From: Diphasiastrum complanatum
Taxonomy: Eukaryota; Streptophyta; Lycopodiopsida; Lycopodiales; Lycopodiaceae
Length of the DNA: 64,000 bases
Assembly (NCBI GenBank): GCA_029204225.1
Contig: MU831998.1
Coordinates: 1-64,000 of the forward strand
Reading direction: 5' to 3'
This document shows positions 22,713 through 34,837 of the stretch, piece after piece. Made by a program: the position numbers and the translations under genes. How positions within the stretch are numbered: the stretch's first letter is position 1; each line of letters opens with the position of its first letter. The notes under the pieces are model-generated. The model was given only the letters and a program-made list of their open reading frames with translations. It did no database searches and was not told the DNA's origin.

Positions 22713-23764
22713 TATTCGTAGCTGTAGAGAGCCGATGCCCTTGACATCGTGTCTGCTCTGTCGTTTTCGAGTTCGCGAAAGTTGATCAAGATCTTCTTGT
22801 TGCAGGTTATGTGAGATGTTGCTCCTGAATCGATGACCACATCGTAGTCATGTTCGGAGTAGCTTGTCGAAGCTTCGTCGAGTATCGTGAAAGCTTCGTC
22901 ACCTCTTTCTGCATCTTTGGAAGATTCTGCAACGTTTGCTTTTTTAGCTTTGTTTTTTCTTTTTGGGTTGAATCTGCAGTCGTATGCAGAATGCCCTTTT
23001 TTCTTGCAGTGCATGCAAGGTATTGATGGATCGAACCAGCATTTGTTGGCCGTATGGCCTGGTTTGTGGCAGTGATCGCAGGAAAAAGATTGTTGATTCG
23101 AGGACTTCGTCTTCTCGAATCTTGGCTTGTTTTTGTTCTTCTTCTTTCCTTTCGTGACGAGAGCCTTCTCTTGATCACTGCTTCCCTCTTCTTCGTCTCT
23201 CATCAGTCTCTCATCAACGACAAGAGTGACTGCTTTGTCGAATGTCATATATGGTAGGCTCAGTATGAGCATTCTCAGCGACTGATAGGACGTCGGTAGA
23301 GATTTCATGAAGTACATCAGCTGCTGTGGTGCTGGGACCTGGTGCTCATGTCCTGATGCAGCGAGTTGAGCGAAGATCGTTCTGATCTTCTCAATGTGCT
23401 GATCCAACTGGTTGCCATCCCACCGTATTGATTGCAGCTGATTGCGAAGGTGCATGACTAAAGCTGCAGTCCTCACTTCATACTTCTGCTTTAATCTTTC
23501 CCATGCTGCATGGCTGCTTTCGCAGTCTTCAATCTGCATGAGTAGATCTTCATTTATGGACGAAACGATGATCGCCATTGCGCGCTCATCCTTTCTGATC
23601 CATTCAGCTCTCTTCGGGTCTCCCTCTGGAGGCTGCACCTCTGAGAGCTCGGTCACCGACCAGATGCCTTCGCCCTCCAAGAGTGTTTTGATTTTGAATT
23701 TCCAGGTTCTGTAATTTGCGCCATCGAGACTGATTGCTACTCTGGTCTAGATTGTCGTAGCCAT
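22625..23764 (-). pseudogene. Copia gag-protease
   Basis: From the ATG at 23764 (MATTI then a TAG) through a long open frame starting at 23680. The gag UBN2-type core includes SSHAAWERLKQKYEV and LRNQLQSIRWDG; two zinc knuckles follow, CDHCHKPGHTANKC and CMHCKKKGHSAYDC. The aspartic protease motif is VVIDSGATSHITC. Double CCHC knuckles are less usual than the single knuckle of most copia gags. A frameshift after about residue 310 sends the frame into unrelated residues; the protease continues in another frame at 22712. Confidence 0.92.
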
Positions 23765-23818
23765 ATTGTGTTGTCTGGAAGAATCACTGCTGGGATATCC
23801 CTGTCGGCTCTGATACCA

Positions 23819-24586
23819 TGTCGCGGGAGCGCGTGCGTGGGACTGATTCGTGTTCGTCCTCACTTCGTCTTCTTTATTGCGAACAATTTTCTGTCCTTTA
23901 ATTTTCTTTTCTGCGGAAGCCCTTACAGGATCCTAGACACTCGACTCTGCATCACAGAACATATTCTATCCTAGCAATCATGACACACAACACAAGACGA
24001 GATGCACGAAAATAGAGTGACTGAATTATCAATTTTAGTTTAGAGTGAATTCGTCAGTGTCTCGCTCGTTGGCGGAATGACATTCTACTCTTTCGCTGTG
24101 TTCTGCTCGTTGGCAGACTTTCATGCACAGCTATGGTGTCTTTACTTTCTTACTCTATTCGCTACGTCTCTCTCTGTCTCTTACAGATCTTTGTATTCTC
24201 ACTTACATTATGATCCAGAGAGGATCGTTTATACCTCCACTATGTGGAGTTTACAAAATAGCTAAAACATCGAATCACATGACTAGTTAACGCTAATCAA
24301 CTAGTTAGTTAGTCTCCGTTGTTGCTACTCGTTTCAGCTGGGCGTGAAGCCCGTTGAGCTGCCAGCTGGCAGCGCGAAAGATTTTTCTTCGTCTGATTCA
24401 TAATCTCCCGTTTGCTTTCGTTCTTTTCGTTTCGGCTTTGCGGTTCTGGAGGTGTGTTTGCGATTCGCGATTGATTCGCGAATCGTTCGTGCTTCGAGTC
24501 AAAGACACGTTGACTGTCGCGAATTGTTCGACCTTCGTGTCTTATTCGTGCTGCGACAAAGTTGCAGGAGTTCACCATTTCTGACA
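23819..24586 (-). repeat. Copia 5' LTR, 768 bp
   Basis: On the minus strand it begins TGTCAGAAATGGTGAACTCC and ends CGCGACA directly before the primer site, so both ends have TG...CA form. A small inverted repeat CTCCAC-ATA-GTGGAG followed by GTATAAAC (minus, about 24,250-24,228) is the likely core promoter. The 3' partner is absent, so no age estimate from LTR divergence is possible. Confidence 0.8.
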
Positions 24587-24639
24587 CTTTTCTGATCCTC
24601 CACTTGCTAACGTTATTGGTCATTGTATTGTTGGATTGC

Positions 24640-25290
24640 GTGATGCTCTTCGTTTTGACATGCAATCATTTCAATCCAATTCCCCTAATCGTAACATGTC
24701 CCTTGCTAGTACATTGCAACACAAGCATCTAGATCAACAACCCTCTTTCCATCTCATTCCATCTCTCATCCTCCATTTCCACATTCTAATACTCCCCTTG
24801 TTTCTTCTACTCATGTTTCTAGCTTTTCTGCTACTTCCTGTCCTACCTCCTGCTCATCCTCCATCAATGACTCGCAGGCATTACTCTCAAAGAAGAACAC
24901 AAGGAAGCAACAGAAGAAGAAAGTTGTCAGACAAATCAACGGCAATCAGAAACAGTCATTGAAGACCCAGAATCAGCAACCTACTCAGAACAACAAAAGA
25001 CTTTTTTGCAAGTACTGCAAGAGGACGAACCACGAAATCCAGGACTGTCGAATCTTGAAGTTCAACAACGACAAGAAGAAGAAGCCGGATCAACAAGCCC
25101 ATGCAGCAAGCACGAAGCAGAAGATCCAAGAAGACGACGACGAGTAGGAGGCCTTCATGGTGAACCATCACCATGTCGAACAATCGGAGGAGTGGTTCGT
25201 CGATTCTGGAGCAACGCAACACATGACAAGCCATCAAGAATGGTTTATCGACTATTCAGCCCACAGCACCAAGAAGTTCGAAGCAATCTG
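24640..25290 (+). pseudogene. Copia gag-protease fragment, plus strand
   Basis: A Lys/Gln-rich stretch leads into CKYCKRTNHEIQDCRILKF, a CCHC knuckle, then after a TAG at 25,144 EEWFVDSGATQHMTSHQEWF, the protease active site. It is a different copia family from the minus element next door (one knuckle, different linker). It runs into the antisense end of a gypsy element at about 25,400. Confidence 0.85.
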
Positions 25291-25469
25291 TCTCGAATGG
25301 TAAACCGTTCCACAATTTGCTTATCTTTCTTAGTTAGCTGAGACCCCTATGAACTCATCCCAACATTGTCCTTGTTTCTTCCGGTTCGAACAATGTTCCA
25401 AATACTACCAAAATGAAAATCACTTTCATACTGTCCTCTGAACGAAAGATACAGATCCGTAGAAATCTG

Positions 25470-26150
25470 GGTGAAAGACCAACTCATTCAATTCATCGAT
25501 CTAACTAAGAGCATCCGCAACTTGATTAGAGTTGCCTTTTATATAACGGATTTCATGATCAAATTCTTGCATCAATTCAGCCAACCAAAGCTCATGCTGA
25601 TTACAAAAGTACTTAAGAGGCTGGTGATTTGTATACACTATAAACTTACTACCATACAAGTAGTGTCTCCACATTTTTTGTGCTTGGATAACCGGAAGTA
25701 ATTCACTTTCCTACGTCGTAATTGAGGACCACTGAATCTCTTGCTTTTAAACACTAGTGGGCTATCATTTTGTAACAGAACTGCTCCAATTGCAGTAAAG
25801 CACCAGTTCTAACAACGTAAGGTTGATTTCGATCTGCACTCTGTAATACAGGAGCCAAAATAATCAGGGCTTTAAGTTTCTCAAAACACTGATTCAGTTC
25901 CTCATTCCATCCAACATGCGGACTAAGTTTATTCCTCTTTTTCCTTTCGTTAATAACACCTTTTGTCCAATTATGGAACAATGCTGCCACCTTGGCGTAA
26001 TCCTCAAAATTTTTTCGAAAAATAACCGTAAACCCAATAAAAGATTTAACTTGGTTAACAAATTGTGGGATCGGCCAACAAACAACCATCTTGATTTGAC
26101 CCTCGTCATTCTTGATCCCATCAACAATGATCTTATGATCAAGATCGTAA
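25470..26150 (-). pseudogene. Gypsy RT thumb and RNase H
   Basis: Contains WPIPQFVNQVKSFIGF and FRKNFEDYAKVAALFHNWTK, then WNEELNQCFEKLKALIILAP and PYVVRTGALL, where the RNase H Asp (usually V.TDAS) reads Arg-Thr-Gly, so it is inactive. In another frame come SKRFSGPQLRRR, HYLYGSKFIVYTNHQPLKYF and GNSNQVADALS. An Arg/Lys patch (NERKKRNKLSPH) sits between RT and RNase H, as in the element at 51.2 kb. Confidence 0.85.
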
Positions 26151-26244
26151 GGATCGCCAAGTGAAGATCCTCTAGATCTTGATGCATGCACCAAAAGGAC
26201 TACTATGGATCCAAACCACCCAACCCATTGGAAGCTGAGAGTCA

Positions 26245-26395
26245 GACCCCAATCAGCTTCTCCCCCTAGCCACAATGACTGAATACAAGGAGAGGGTTTC
26301 GACAATTAGAAACTGAAATCAGATCCTGGAGATGGGCGAGTTCCTACATGTTACATAGACTCCAAAAGCCTAGGAATATTCCATATAGGATGGCA
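26245..26395 (+). repeat. Dispersed repeat, copy 1 of a 140-bp block
   Basis: Shares ACCCCAATCAGCTTCTCCCC, AGCCACAATGA, AAGGAGAGG, GAGTTCCTACATGTT, ATAGACT and AAAAGCCTAGGAA in order with 28,306-28,438, at about 80-85 percent identity. The two copies are in direct orientation 2.05 kb apart near the two ends of the insertion that splits the gypsy element. They may be LTR remnants. Confidence 0.75.
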
Positions 26396-26424
26396 ATTCT
26401 CAACCAATTGCTTTTGATCTTCTA

Positions 26425-26790
26425 CTTATAAGAAGGAACTTTTCCCTATCATCCATGCTTTAAAAATCTGGAGACATTACTTGTACAGATCTAAATTCAT
26501 GGGAATGACGGATCACGAGTCCCTTCAATTCATTTGTGATGTCGTGGACCTTGGGGGTCGTACGGCCCGTTGGTTGGAACTCATTCAAGAGTTCGATTTC
26601 GACATTAAGTACCGTCGAGGTACGTCAAATTGTGTCATTGATGCTTTGAGCTGGATTAGAGAAGTTAATCAGTTATGCTTTCTTGGGTTTCAATCCGAAT
26701 TGTATCTTTCTCTGCAAGACCTTTGTCAGACCGGTGTCATCGTATTTGGCAAGAAGTCTTGACAGGAAATCTCTAGGAGATCTATCAAGT
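26425..26790 (+). pseudogene. Gypsy RNase H fragment, plus strand
   Basis: Contains LFPIIHALKIWRHYLYRSKF, TDHESLQFICDVVDL and EFDFDIKYRRGTSNCVIDAL, nearly the same as the RNase H of the chromovirus at 52.1 kb, so it is the same family. It is part of the DNA inserted into the minus gypsy element. Reading frame ends at 26,762. Confidence 0.88.
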
Positions 26791-26799
26791 CTTAGATAA

Positions 26800-27982
26800 T
26801 TATAACTCAATCCAGAGCACTATAGTTACGCTAATGAGTGAAATGCCCCATTTTATCTGACTGTCATCCACCTCTTCCCTTAGAATCTTCGATTCCTTGA
26901 AATTCTAAATGAATACTGAGGCAACGAGATTAGATTTCCAAAGACAATTAAAAATAATTCCAAAAAAACCTTATTACCAATTGCACTCTCTCAATCACTT
27001 ATACTTCCGGAATTCAAAGTAGATTAACTTAATTGGTTCACTTGGTCAACCAATCATCTACACCCCAAGCTTCCCCTCCTTCCTCCCTTCCCGAATGTGG
27101 TTCAGGCAAAAAAGCCCCTAATTTGTAAAGGAGAAGACTTAAACTCAATTCAGTAGAACTTCTATTTACTAATCCCGCAAAGTGTTCCTGTTTGTTAAGT
27201 GCCGCACTTAACTGCTGGCAAATCTTTAAGTAGGTCAGTATAGAAACCGTTCCCTCGAATTCTGCGTTTCCACGGTCATTATTGATGACAAAAAACACGA
27301 AATTGCTTTTATTAGTTGATAGATCCCAAAGTCTTCAACCAAAAGTGAAAATCATCGTGACCTCATATACCGACTGATTCCATTTCAATAGGGTCATTCA
27401 CTTTCAAGCAAATTTCATTTGGATCAATAATCGACAAAATTGAAACGTTGCGGTTCTTTTATAATTTTACATAACTGAGATTTTCGAATTCCGTTCAATA
27501 TGGATTGAAACTGTGAAAATTGATTTCCAACATCAAGTTTTCCAATTCCACAGATACAAATCGAAACATCTGGCATGCATCTAATTCAACATGTAGTGAT
27601 CTACCAAGAAATTGACTTCTTTACATACACTGCCTAGCAACTACAAACTCACCTTCGTCAAGCTTTTACAAAAACTAGTCATGCATGAAATTTCTCTTAT
27701 CAAACTGCTGTAACACACAGTATCATGTTCCCGGACATGCAGACTGATTCAAAAAAGTATTTTTAACATCGGACATGCACACTACTGCTTTACATACTGA
27801 CATGCAATCAGAACATTTTGGAGATTTTGCAAATTTTGAACTAAAAACTACCAAACTTCTGACAGCCATAACTTTTGTTACAAGACACCAGATTGCTCGT
27901 TGTAAAGCACAATACAGAGGGAGAGTGAGTTATCAAAATGATTGCCATGTCACCCTATCACATGGACTTCACACATGCGAGC
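26800..27982. other. Inserted DNA, unassigned
   Basis: Between the gypsy RNase H piece and the LTR-like block. No domain recognised on either strand. Several copies of TTGAAAC/GAAACGTTGC-type AT-rich sequence; nothing that supports a gene. Confidence 0.3.
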
Positions 27983-28494
27983 TGTAACAACCCAAAAAAC
28001 CAGTACGAGGGCGCACTTTTTCAAGGAGGCTTTATCAAAAATCATGCTTCAGAGGTAACAAGCACTCTACTAAGGTTCATTAGAGAGGCATAAAAGCTTC
28101 AAACAGGTCCAGCAAGAAAGCATAGGTTCGGATCCACCGAAAATTGCTCCTATGGAGGGCGCCATCAAGCAAAACTTCGGATAAATGGTGCCTAAGCCTC
28201 CCACCACAAAATTGGGGGCATGAGGGCTCAAATCAGAGGCAATACTACCTATCTTTTAGCTTGTATACACGTTCAGAGGTTTCAAATCCACCCGATCAAG
28301 AGCCAAACCCCAATCAGCTTCTCCCCGAAGCCACAATGAGAAAGGAGAGGACTTCGGCAATTGGAAACCGAAATAAGGTCTTGGAGACAGGCAAGTTCCT
28401 ACATGTTCTATAGACTGCAAAAGCCTAGGAACATTCCACTAGCTCCATAAGTCCTAATTAGAGCATCTGGGCCTTCACAAGCTTATTAATTACA
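27983..28494 (+). repeat. Gypsy LTR-like segment
   Basis: Begins TGTAACAACCCAAAAAACCAG, wording typical of plant gypsy LTR starts (first 20 bases counted), and can be closed at 28,494 by ATTACA, giving TGTAA/TTACA ends. It contains copy 2 of the 140-bp block (28,306-28,438). No target-site duplication was found. No purine tract precedes it, so solo LTR or chance cannot be separated. Confidence 0.45.
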
Positions 28495-28599
28495 TTTCAG
28501 GCCTAGTCTAAAATGACGTGGTGTAACTAATAAACTCGTACACTGGAGTACCAAATATCAAAGTCTAGGATTATGTTGAATCCTATGTACAAGACATGG

Positions 28600-29305
28600 A
28601 CGTAACAAAGATAAACCAACTCGTACTTAATGAATTCACATTTGGATTCCTTAGCGTAGAGTAACGCCCGCCGGAGTTTATGTTCTATGTGTTCCTCGAA
28701 GGTCTTATTGTAAACCAAAATATCATCTAGAAACAGTACCACAAACTTTCCCAAATATGGACGAAATAAATCGTTCACATCATTCGCTAGAATGTTGTTG
28801 GAGCATTCGTTAACCCAAAAGGCAACTCTAAGAGCTCGTAATGGCCAAACTTGGTATGCAATGCAGTTTTCTGCACATCTTCCGACTTAATTATGATATG
28901 ATGGAACCCTATTCTGAGATCAATCTTAGTGAAGTATTTAGCACCACCTAAGCGATCCACCAAGTCATCGATCCTAGGTGATGGATATTTACTTTTAATA
29001 GTCACCTTATTTAACCCCTTGTAATCCACGCACATCCAAAAACCTCCACCCTTCTTCGCTTTCAAAAGAATAGTAGCACCCCATGGTGATTTATTGGGTT
29101 GAATATGTCCCATCCTTAAATAGTTTTCTATGTGATTTGAAATCTCTATCGCCTCTTTTTGAGAAAACATATAAGGTTGCCTTAGAGATAGGTTGACTTT
29201 TGGAATTAACTCTATTCTATAGTGTACTGACCTAGATGGCGGTAAACCATGAAGTAATTCTGCTAGGAAAACATCTTGGAATTCACTGATGATTTGATTT
29301 TTCAT
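28600..29305 (-). pseudogene. Gypsy reverse transcriptase with FLDD
   Basis: Starts FQDVFLAELLHGLPPSRSVH, then GHIQPNKSPWGATILL, the CVDYKGLNKVTIKSKYP block, DDLVDRLGGAKYFTKIDLR (motif A Asp), [11 protein letters not shown] (motif B) and, after a stop or shift near 28,787, [18 protein letters not shown] (motif C). It ends [10 protein letters not shown] and then loses homology near 28,600, where the insertion begins. Confidence 0.92.
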
Positions 29306-29723
29306 TGTTTCTTCCTAATCTTCATACTGACAATAATCAAATGCTTCCACAATATAAACTGTCGAAATCATGTCTAATGGCTGAACAAAATTACTTCTAG
29401 ATAATGTAACTACTTTATCACCCTCCTTGAAAGTGAGAACATGCTTCTCAAAATCAATAGCCAAAGAAGGCGATTTATTAAATAACCATTCATATCCAAA
29501 ACTAAATCAGTGCATGCAAGGTCTAAAACATGAAAATTAACTAATGATCTTGAATCATCACTGGGAGAATAGGCACTTTAACATCTCAAGTCTCCAAGTC
29601 GGCTCTTGAAGCTAGATAAACTCAATATTTATAATTGTTGGCTTCAATTGACAAGCTGAGTTTCTTTACCACCACCAATTTTGAATCGAATGATGGAACT
29701 CCATTCCAAAGATCCATAAATTC

Positions 29724-29984
29724 CTAGATATAGGAGTTTAAAATCTTATTTCCCTTCTTGCAATTCACTAATTTTTGGTAATAATTGACGTCATCAGCTA
29801 TGATAAAAGCTTTTCTGAACAGTTCCGCAAATGCATCCCAAGTAGTGGGTTTGACCGACAGCTCTCGCCAAGATGACAATGCTTTGTCACGAAGAAACAA
29901 AACTACACTCTCAATCTTTTTCTCTTCAGAAACTCCGTGGAGATTAGAATAATTGCTCCATTTCACGAGCCAATCCTCCACCAC
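29724..29984 (-). pseudogene. Gypsy gag fragment
   Basis: Eighty-six residues with WLVKWSNYSNLHGVSEEKKI, then LFLRDKALSSWREL and TTWDAFAELFRKAF, the retrotransposon gag pattern (A..W......W..F...F). Upstream minus-strand sequence to about 30,800 is likely leader but not recognisable. Confidence 0.8.
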
Positions 29985-30000
29985 TTATGGCTTTTTCTCT

Positions 30001-31455
30001 TTCTTCTCCCTTGAGTAGGTTAAGATTCCTCCACATTGCTTTAGCTGAGTGTTGCAATTGATGTAGAATGTTTCCTTCTTTTACTTGAGTCGTCCCACAT
30101 AATGGCAGTACAAAGATGATGCATGAAGATTAAAATAGGTAATCTTAGACCAAGAGTGCGAGATAATGTCATCAGGAATAGTCAAATATGAAACACCCAA
30201 TCCTGAGATAAAGAAGTGCAGAGGATAGGAATATGATCCGTCAATGTGACTCTACCAAGAACCAAAGTAACCAAGAGCATGTGTGAAAGGGTAACTCTAA
30301 TCGGAACCATTCTATTGACTGATAAGCTGTAGTACCAAGGGGACACTACCCACTAGGAGAACCATTAAGAGATGCAATTGATTCTTCTTAAGGTAAATTA
30401 AGGTAAATTTTCATAGTCATTAGATTACTCTGCCTATTTTGGACCCTAGGATAGTGCTTGACATCTGGGACCTGCATTACTTTTTAGGGCTCTTGTTATT
30501 CGAGTGTATACGCTTTTGATACCTTCTAGAATCTAGAATATTCACAGACGTGACTCTATGGGCGAATAGTCTCATGAGCCTTAGTGGTGTCATCCCTAAA
30601 ACCTAATTAGCTATTTCTAAGGGTAGCAAGTGTAGTATAGATGCAGTAACGGTCTTCTCATCTATCATGGTCTGGATCACTCGCGCAAGGTTATTGACTA
30701 AACCAAGTGCGTCACCAGAATCCACAGGTCACAAGCATCAGCCCTTTGTAAAAGATTCTATAGCATCTCTTTGTAAGACATTGTGAGTGTTGTGCTTGAC
30801 TGTGAGTGTTGTTCAAACAGTGTTCTAAGTTTGCATAAATGTATCATCTGCTGCTGCCATTATGTTTTGTGTTATGCTTTATGGGTGAATGTGTTCAACT
30901 TGCAAACGTTCTTGCACACGAGATGAGATTCATCAATATCAAATCTTACCATGTCAAAAGCAAGAGTCGGGTCAATACAGAAGTGTCACGGTTGTCACGA
31001 TTGTCCTTGAGCCTTGAATTTTCTAGGCAGTGCCTTGAGTTGTGACATTTAAAATCGTCTCCCAAGTTATGAACCATCTTCTGGCTGTTTATGGAATTTC
31101 ACCCTTGAATAGAACCTACTCTGAGCAAATGTGGGGTAGGAGAGCCTATGGCTTAATAGTGTAGAAAAGGGACCATGTGTATCATATGCTTACTTAGAGC
31201 CACTGGAATAGGAAGATCGGTTGCACAAAAATTGGACCGTCTATCTATAACTCGTCATCTTAGAGAATTGTTATATACTAGTTGCAACACTTTACCTGAT
31301 TAGACACTTTTCAAAAGCACCCTCATGGCTAAGATTACATTGAATGATAATACCAGAAAGCCAGAGCAACCCTTAACACACAAATGGCATGTCTTTTATT
31401 AAAATGCTGTGATTTACGTATAATGGGTACTAGAAATTTGAAAAAAGAGAATTAC
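30001..31455. other. Intron sequence, unassigned
   Basis: Between the gypsy gag and the GH95 exon. Small frames (30,839-31,045) match nothing. TGTGAGTGTTGTGCTTGACTGTGAGTGTTG near 30,783-30,812 is a short direct duplication. Confidence 0.35.
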
Positions 31456-31591
31456 CTCTTTTTATAATGCTCCGAGCAGCAGCTTGGCATATGTCAGGTG
31501 TTTCCTGAAGAGTCAGTGAATGACCTGGATATAATCCAAAAAGGTGTGACATATGACGGTGATGCACATCGGGATCACTGAATTCCCGAGC
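31456..31591 (-). CDS. GH95 alpha-L-fucosidase, HHRHMSHLFG exon
   Basis: Forty-five codons plus one base. Contains SDPDVHHRHMSHLFGLYPGH, the most conserved non-catalytic block of GH95, then AARSIIKR. Acceptor TTTCTTGCAG; the last base is a G that is completed by GT at 19180-19179 across a 12.3-kb intron. Donor G followed by GTAATT. Confidence 0.94.
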
Positions 31592-32682
31592 CTGCAAGAA
31601 ATTTTGCACCATAATGACCCTAGAACATGTCGTTCAGTTGATTAAGGGTAATTTTTGGATCTTTAACACATATTTCACTCTTGCTAAGATATAAAATCTA
31701 CTAAAGGCAGCTTAGATACCTATGTGAATGGAGGATACATATTGAAGGCCTAAATAAAAGAGGATAAAAATTTGCACAGTGAACGACAATATTAACCACC
31801 CATGTAACACAAAGATACCTGTTATCAACCGTATGTTGCATCCTTGGTCAGACTAAAAAGTTGTGTGATTGTTGTGAAGCAAATCCTACAAGCATAACTC
31901 TACAGATGGACTATCCTAGTAAAAGCGCCAAGAAGGAAAGAAAAGGTCACGATGATTCAGCATATGAAGACTGATGAGTCAAGTTTGTCTTCAAGGAAAG
32001 CAGGACAGCATATTTCATGCTTCACTTCTAAGTATGGGGAAATGGTCTTTCTATTGACCTTTACTGGTGATAAGAGGACTATTTGATAAGTTAGGCCAAG
32101 ACGTAACTTTGAAAATCACCCAAACAACAGTAAAGGTCTCTAAAAAGACCACTCCTTTATTTTAAAGATTAGCAAAAATCGGTCAAAAATCTAACTGGTG
32201 GTAAGATATGGACTTCTATGACTTATCCCGAAGGTAAATTTTATGGAAGGCACTTTTCCACCATGGAATGGAATTTCATGTTACTTCAAAAATTAAAAGA
32301 GGGTCCTTTACCCACATGTTTAGAGGGTAAACTATAATGCCTTTTGTTCTTTGACAGAACATGAAGTAAAGAACAAAAATATTGAGAGGGCTCGGGCCTT
32401 CAAAGAAACTACACTGCTTCGTTTGGAACCATTTACAAAATGCTTATGAACACTCCAGGTGAACAGAAAAAGCTTGTGTCATTGAGTCCCTTTAAATCCT
32501 GAAACATACCGTAAACGTTTCTGGAAAAGTTTAATCCTCACACTGCCGTTCTGCTTGGAATATATGAATCTTTTATCTTTTTAGGGACGAAGAAGAACAA
32601 TGCAGAATCTCTAATAACATTTATTTCCAGGTAAGAGACCACACAGATGCCCAATTATTCAAAGTGACAAGCTACAGCATAC
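31592..32682. other. GH95 intron, 1.1 kb, no element seen
   Basis: GT at 32682-32681 and AG at 31593-31592 on the minus strand. No transposon signature found. Apart from the 212-bp last intron it is the only one without recognisable retrotransposon sequence. Confidence 0.7.
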
Positions 32683-32784
32683 CCATTCCATGACAAGTCC
32701 ATCGGAACCAATCGCCTGTGGAAATAGTCGACCCTGGATATGCTTCACTTCTCTAACAACAAGAGAGTCCAACTCACCTAAAAT
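32683..32784 (-). CDS. GH95 alpha-L-fucosidase, small linker exon
   Basis: Thirty-four codons, too short for a standard ORF scan and found from phase and homology. Reads ILGELDSLVVREV, then GRLFPQAIGSDGLVMEW, matching the conserved L.P..I...G...EW stretch of the family. Acceptor ATTGTGCAG, donor TGG followed by GTATGC. It fits exactly between the exons at 39908 and 31591. Confidence 0.88.
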
Positions 32785-33120
32785 CTGCACAATAGAGGCG
32801 AGATGTTGACATATTTCTCTTCCAGAATATTTGAGTGGCCTATTCCATGCACTTAGTTATCCAAAATGTAGTTTCATGAAAAATATCCACAGCAAGAGAG
32901 ACAGAAGCTCTTTATGGAAACAATTCTAGTAGAATGCATTCCTTTGAGCTACTTCATACAATAACGAGGGACTGAATATGTTGGTAAAGCTGTAAAAAGG
33001 AGACAGGAAGATATAAAAGACTCAACTGTTCATTGCCTCTTTGACAAGCCTACCCAGTAAAAAAATAAACTTTAGAAACTGTCTAAATGTACCTTTGTTC
33101 TTATCGGTTAGCACCAAGAT

Positions 33121-33539
33121 TGTTAGAAATAATGTTTATTTGTACCCCTATTCTTGATTAGGACATGCCTGTGTGATATTAAAAGGGGCCTATTTTATTT
33201 AGTCAAAGTAAAAGTCAAAGATACTAGTCAAGGTCAAAGTTTAGATTCCTAGTCAAAGTCTTGTGTATTTAGTAGGGCGCAGAAGGGCATTTGTAGAGCA
33301 TTGCCTTTTGGTTTTAGTAATAAGTCAAGACATTTCCCTAATATAGGATCTATCTATAGGTGTTTGCTTTTTTGTTTTAGCTTTTGCTAGAAAGTCTATA
33401 TAAGGAGGGTTGGCACCCACCTCCCTCATTCCATTGTAGCGAGCTATGCTCTTCAATCTCTCATGTTGATTCTTGGTTGGTTGTGAGTGCTAGCATGATT
33501 ACTATCTCCATTCTAGGGACTGAGCAACAAATTCCAACA
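33121..33539 (+). repeat. Copia 5' LTR, 419 bp
   Basis: TGTTAGAAATAATGTTTATT at the start, ATTCCAACA at the end, primer site immediately after. TATA-like GTCTATATAAGGAGG at about 33,393-33,407. Contains several AGTCAAAG(T/A) repeats at 33,200-33,260. The first 220 bases match LTR 2 with roughly 85 percent identity by eye, so the insertion is not recent. Confidence 0.9.
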
Positions 33540-34837
33540 TGGTATCAGAGCTGGAAATTCACAAGATTTTGTTCACTGGATCCACAAGGCAGTTCGCTCA
33601 TGAAGGTTGTTTGCTGCTTTGTGAAGAGGAATAGTTTGCTGACAGATTGTTGCTTGTGAAGCTAGAATTGTTCGCTGGTTGTGGGAGAACTACATCTAAA
33701 CGCTGGTTTCTATTGGTAACAAGCTCAGGTTCTTCACTCAGATAAAGGGGGAGAATATTTTTCTACAAAATTTCGAGTGTTTTGCAAGGATCATGGTATA
33801 TAGAGACAATTTGCAAGTACGGAAACGTCTCAACAAAATGGAGTTGCAGAAAGGAAGAACCGGTCTATTGTGGAAACTGCGAGGAGCATGCTTGAAAGTA
33901 AGAAACTTTTGAACACTTTTTGGGGTGAAGCAGTTCAGCCAACAATATATCTTTTGAATCAAAGTCTTAAAAAAACGGTAGAGAATCAGACTCCAGAGAA
34001 AGGTTATATAGGATGGAAACTTGATGTAAGTCATTTGACGGTGGGAGCATTGCATATGCTCATATACCTAAGGATTCAAGGAGCAAATTGGATTCAAAGG
34101 CTACTAAATGTTTATTTCTTGGGATATGATAATCAAGAAAGCGATACAGCTTGTATGACTTAGAGGGTGAGAAAGTTATCAATGATCATAAGCAGGGATG
34201 TAATCTTTGATGAAGACGAATCTCATAAAGATTAAGAAATATCTTGGATAAGAAGCAAGACGGAGGAATTCCTATCTCATGTGACAAATCATTACAGGAA
34301 TCTAAGTCAACACACGTATTGCCTACATCAACGTTCGACAAATGGATGTTAAGAGTGCATTCCCGAATGGCTTTCTAGAGGAAGAAGTATATAAGGTGCA
34401 AATAGGAGGTCACACAGGAGCAAGACTTAATCTTGGATCAGGTTCTATAACTTGGAGTTCACAAAAGCAGCGCACTATTGCACTATGATAGTCCACATAG
34501 GCAAAGTACCGAGCTACTATGAGTGCAACAGGTGAAGCAATATGGTTACAAAGGAGTCTACAAAATCTTCATATAGCATAGGATACACCTACAATATTTC
34601 AGTGTGATAACCAAAGTTGTATTGAATTGGAAAATCATACAGATTTTCACATAGGATGAAGCACATCGACGTACAACAACACTTCAACAAAGAGAAAATT
34701 CAGAGTGGTGAAGTGGAGTTTGTCTATTGCCCTGCAGAAGAACAAGTTCCAGATATTTTTACTAAAGGACTTAGCAAAAAATAAAAGTTTAGAGAAATTC
34801 TAGTAGTAGTAGATAAAGTAAACATTAAGGGGGGAAG

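Larger units (their letters stand above)
21270..24586 (-). mobile_element. Ty1/copia element, minus strand, 3'-truncated
   Basis: On the minus strand: 5' LTR (24586-23819), primer site GGCTCTGATACCA in plus reading (23806-23818), gag from an ATG at 23764, zinc knuckles, protease, integrase and the first 30 or so residues of RT (ending near 21270). The rest of RT, RNase H and the 3' LTR are gone. It is the best-preserved copia in the window, with only a few stops: codon 6 of gag (TAG), a frameshift after the protease near 22,720, and stops near 22,150 and 21,440. It sits inside the 12.3-kb GH95 intron in the gene's own orientation. Confidence 0.93.
25400..30000 (-). mobile_element. Ty3/gypsy element, minus strand, split by an insertion
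   Basis: On the minus strand: gag (29984-29724), a protease/RT linker (about 29,500-29,320), RT (29305-28600), then an interruption of about 2.4 kb, then the RT thumb (26,150-25,990) and RNase H (25,960-25,470). Joining the two halves restores the usual order YLGH..(V).GIK....K......WP.P. Several stops and frameshifts. No LTR could be assigned. It lies inside the GH95 12.3-kb intron in the same orientation as the gene. Confidence 0.85.
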
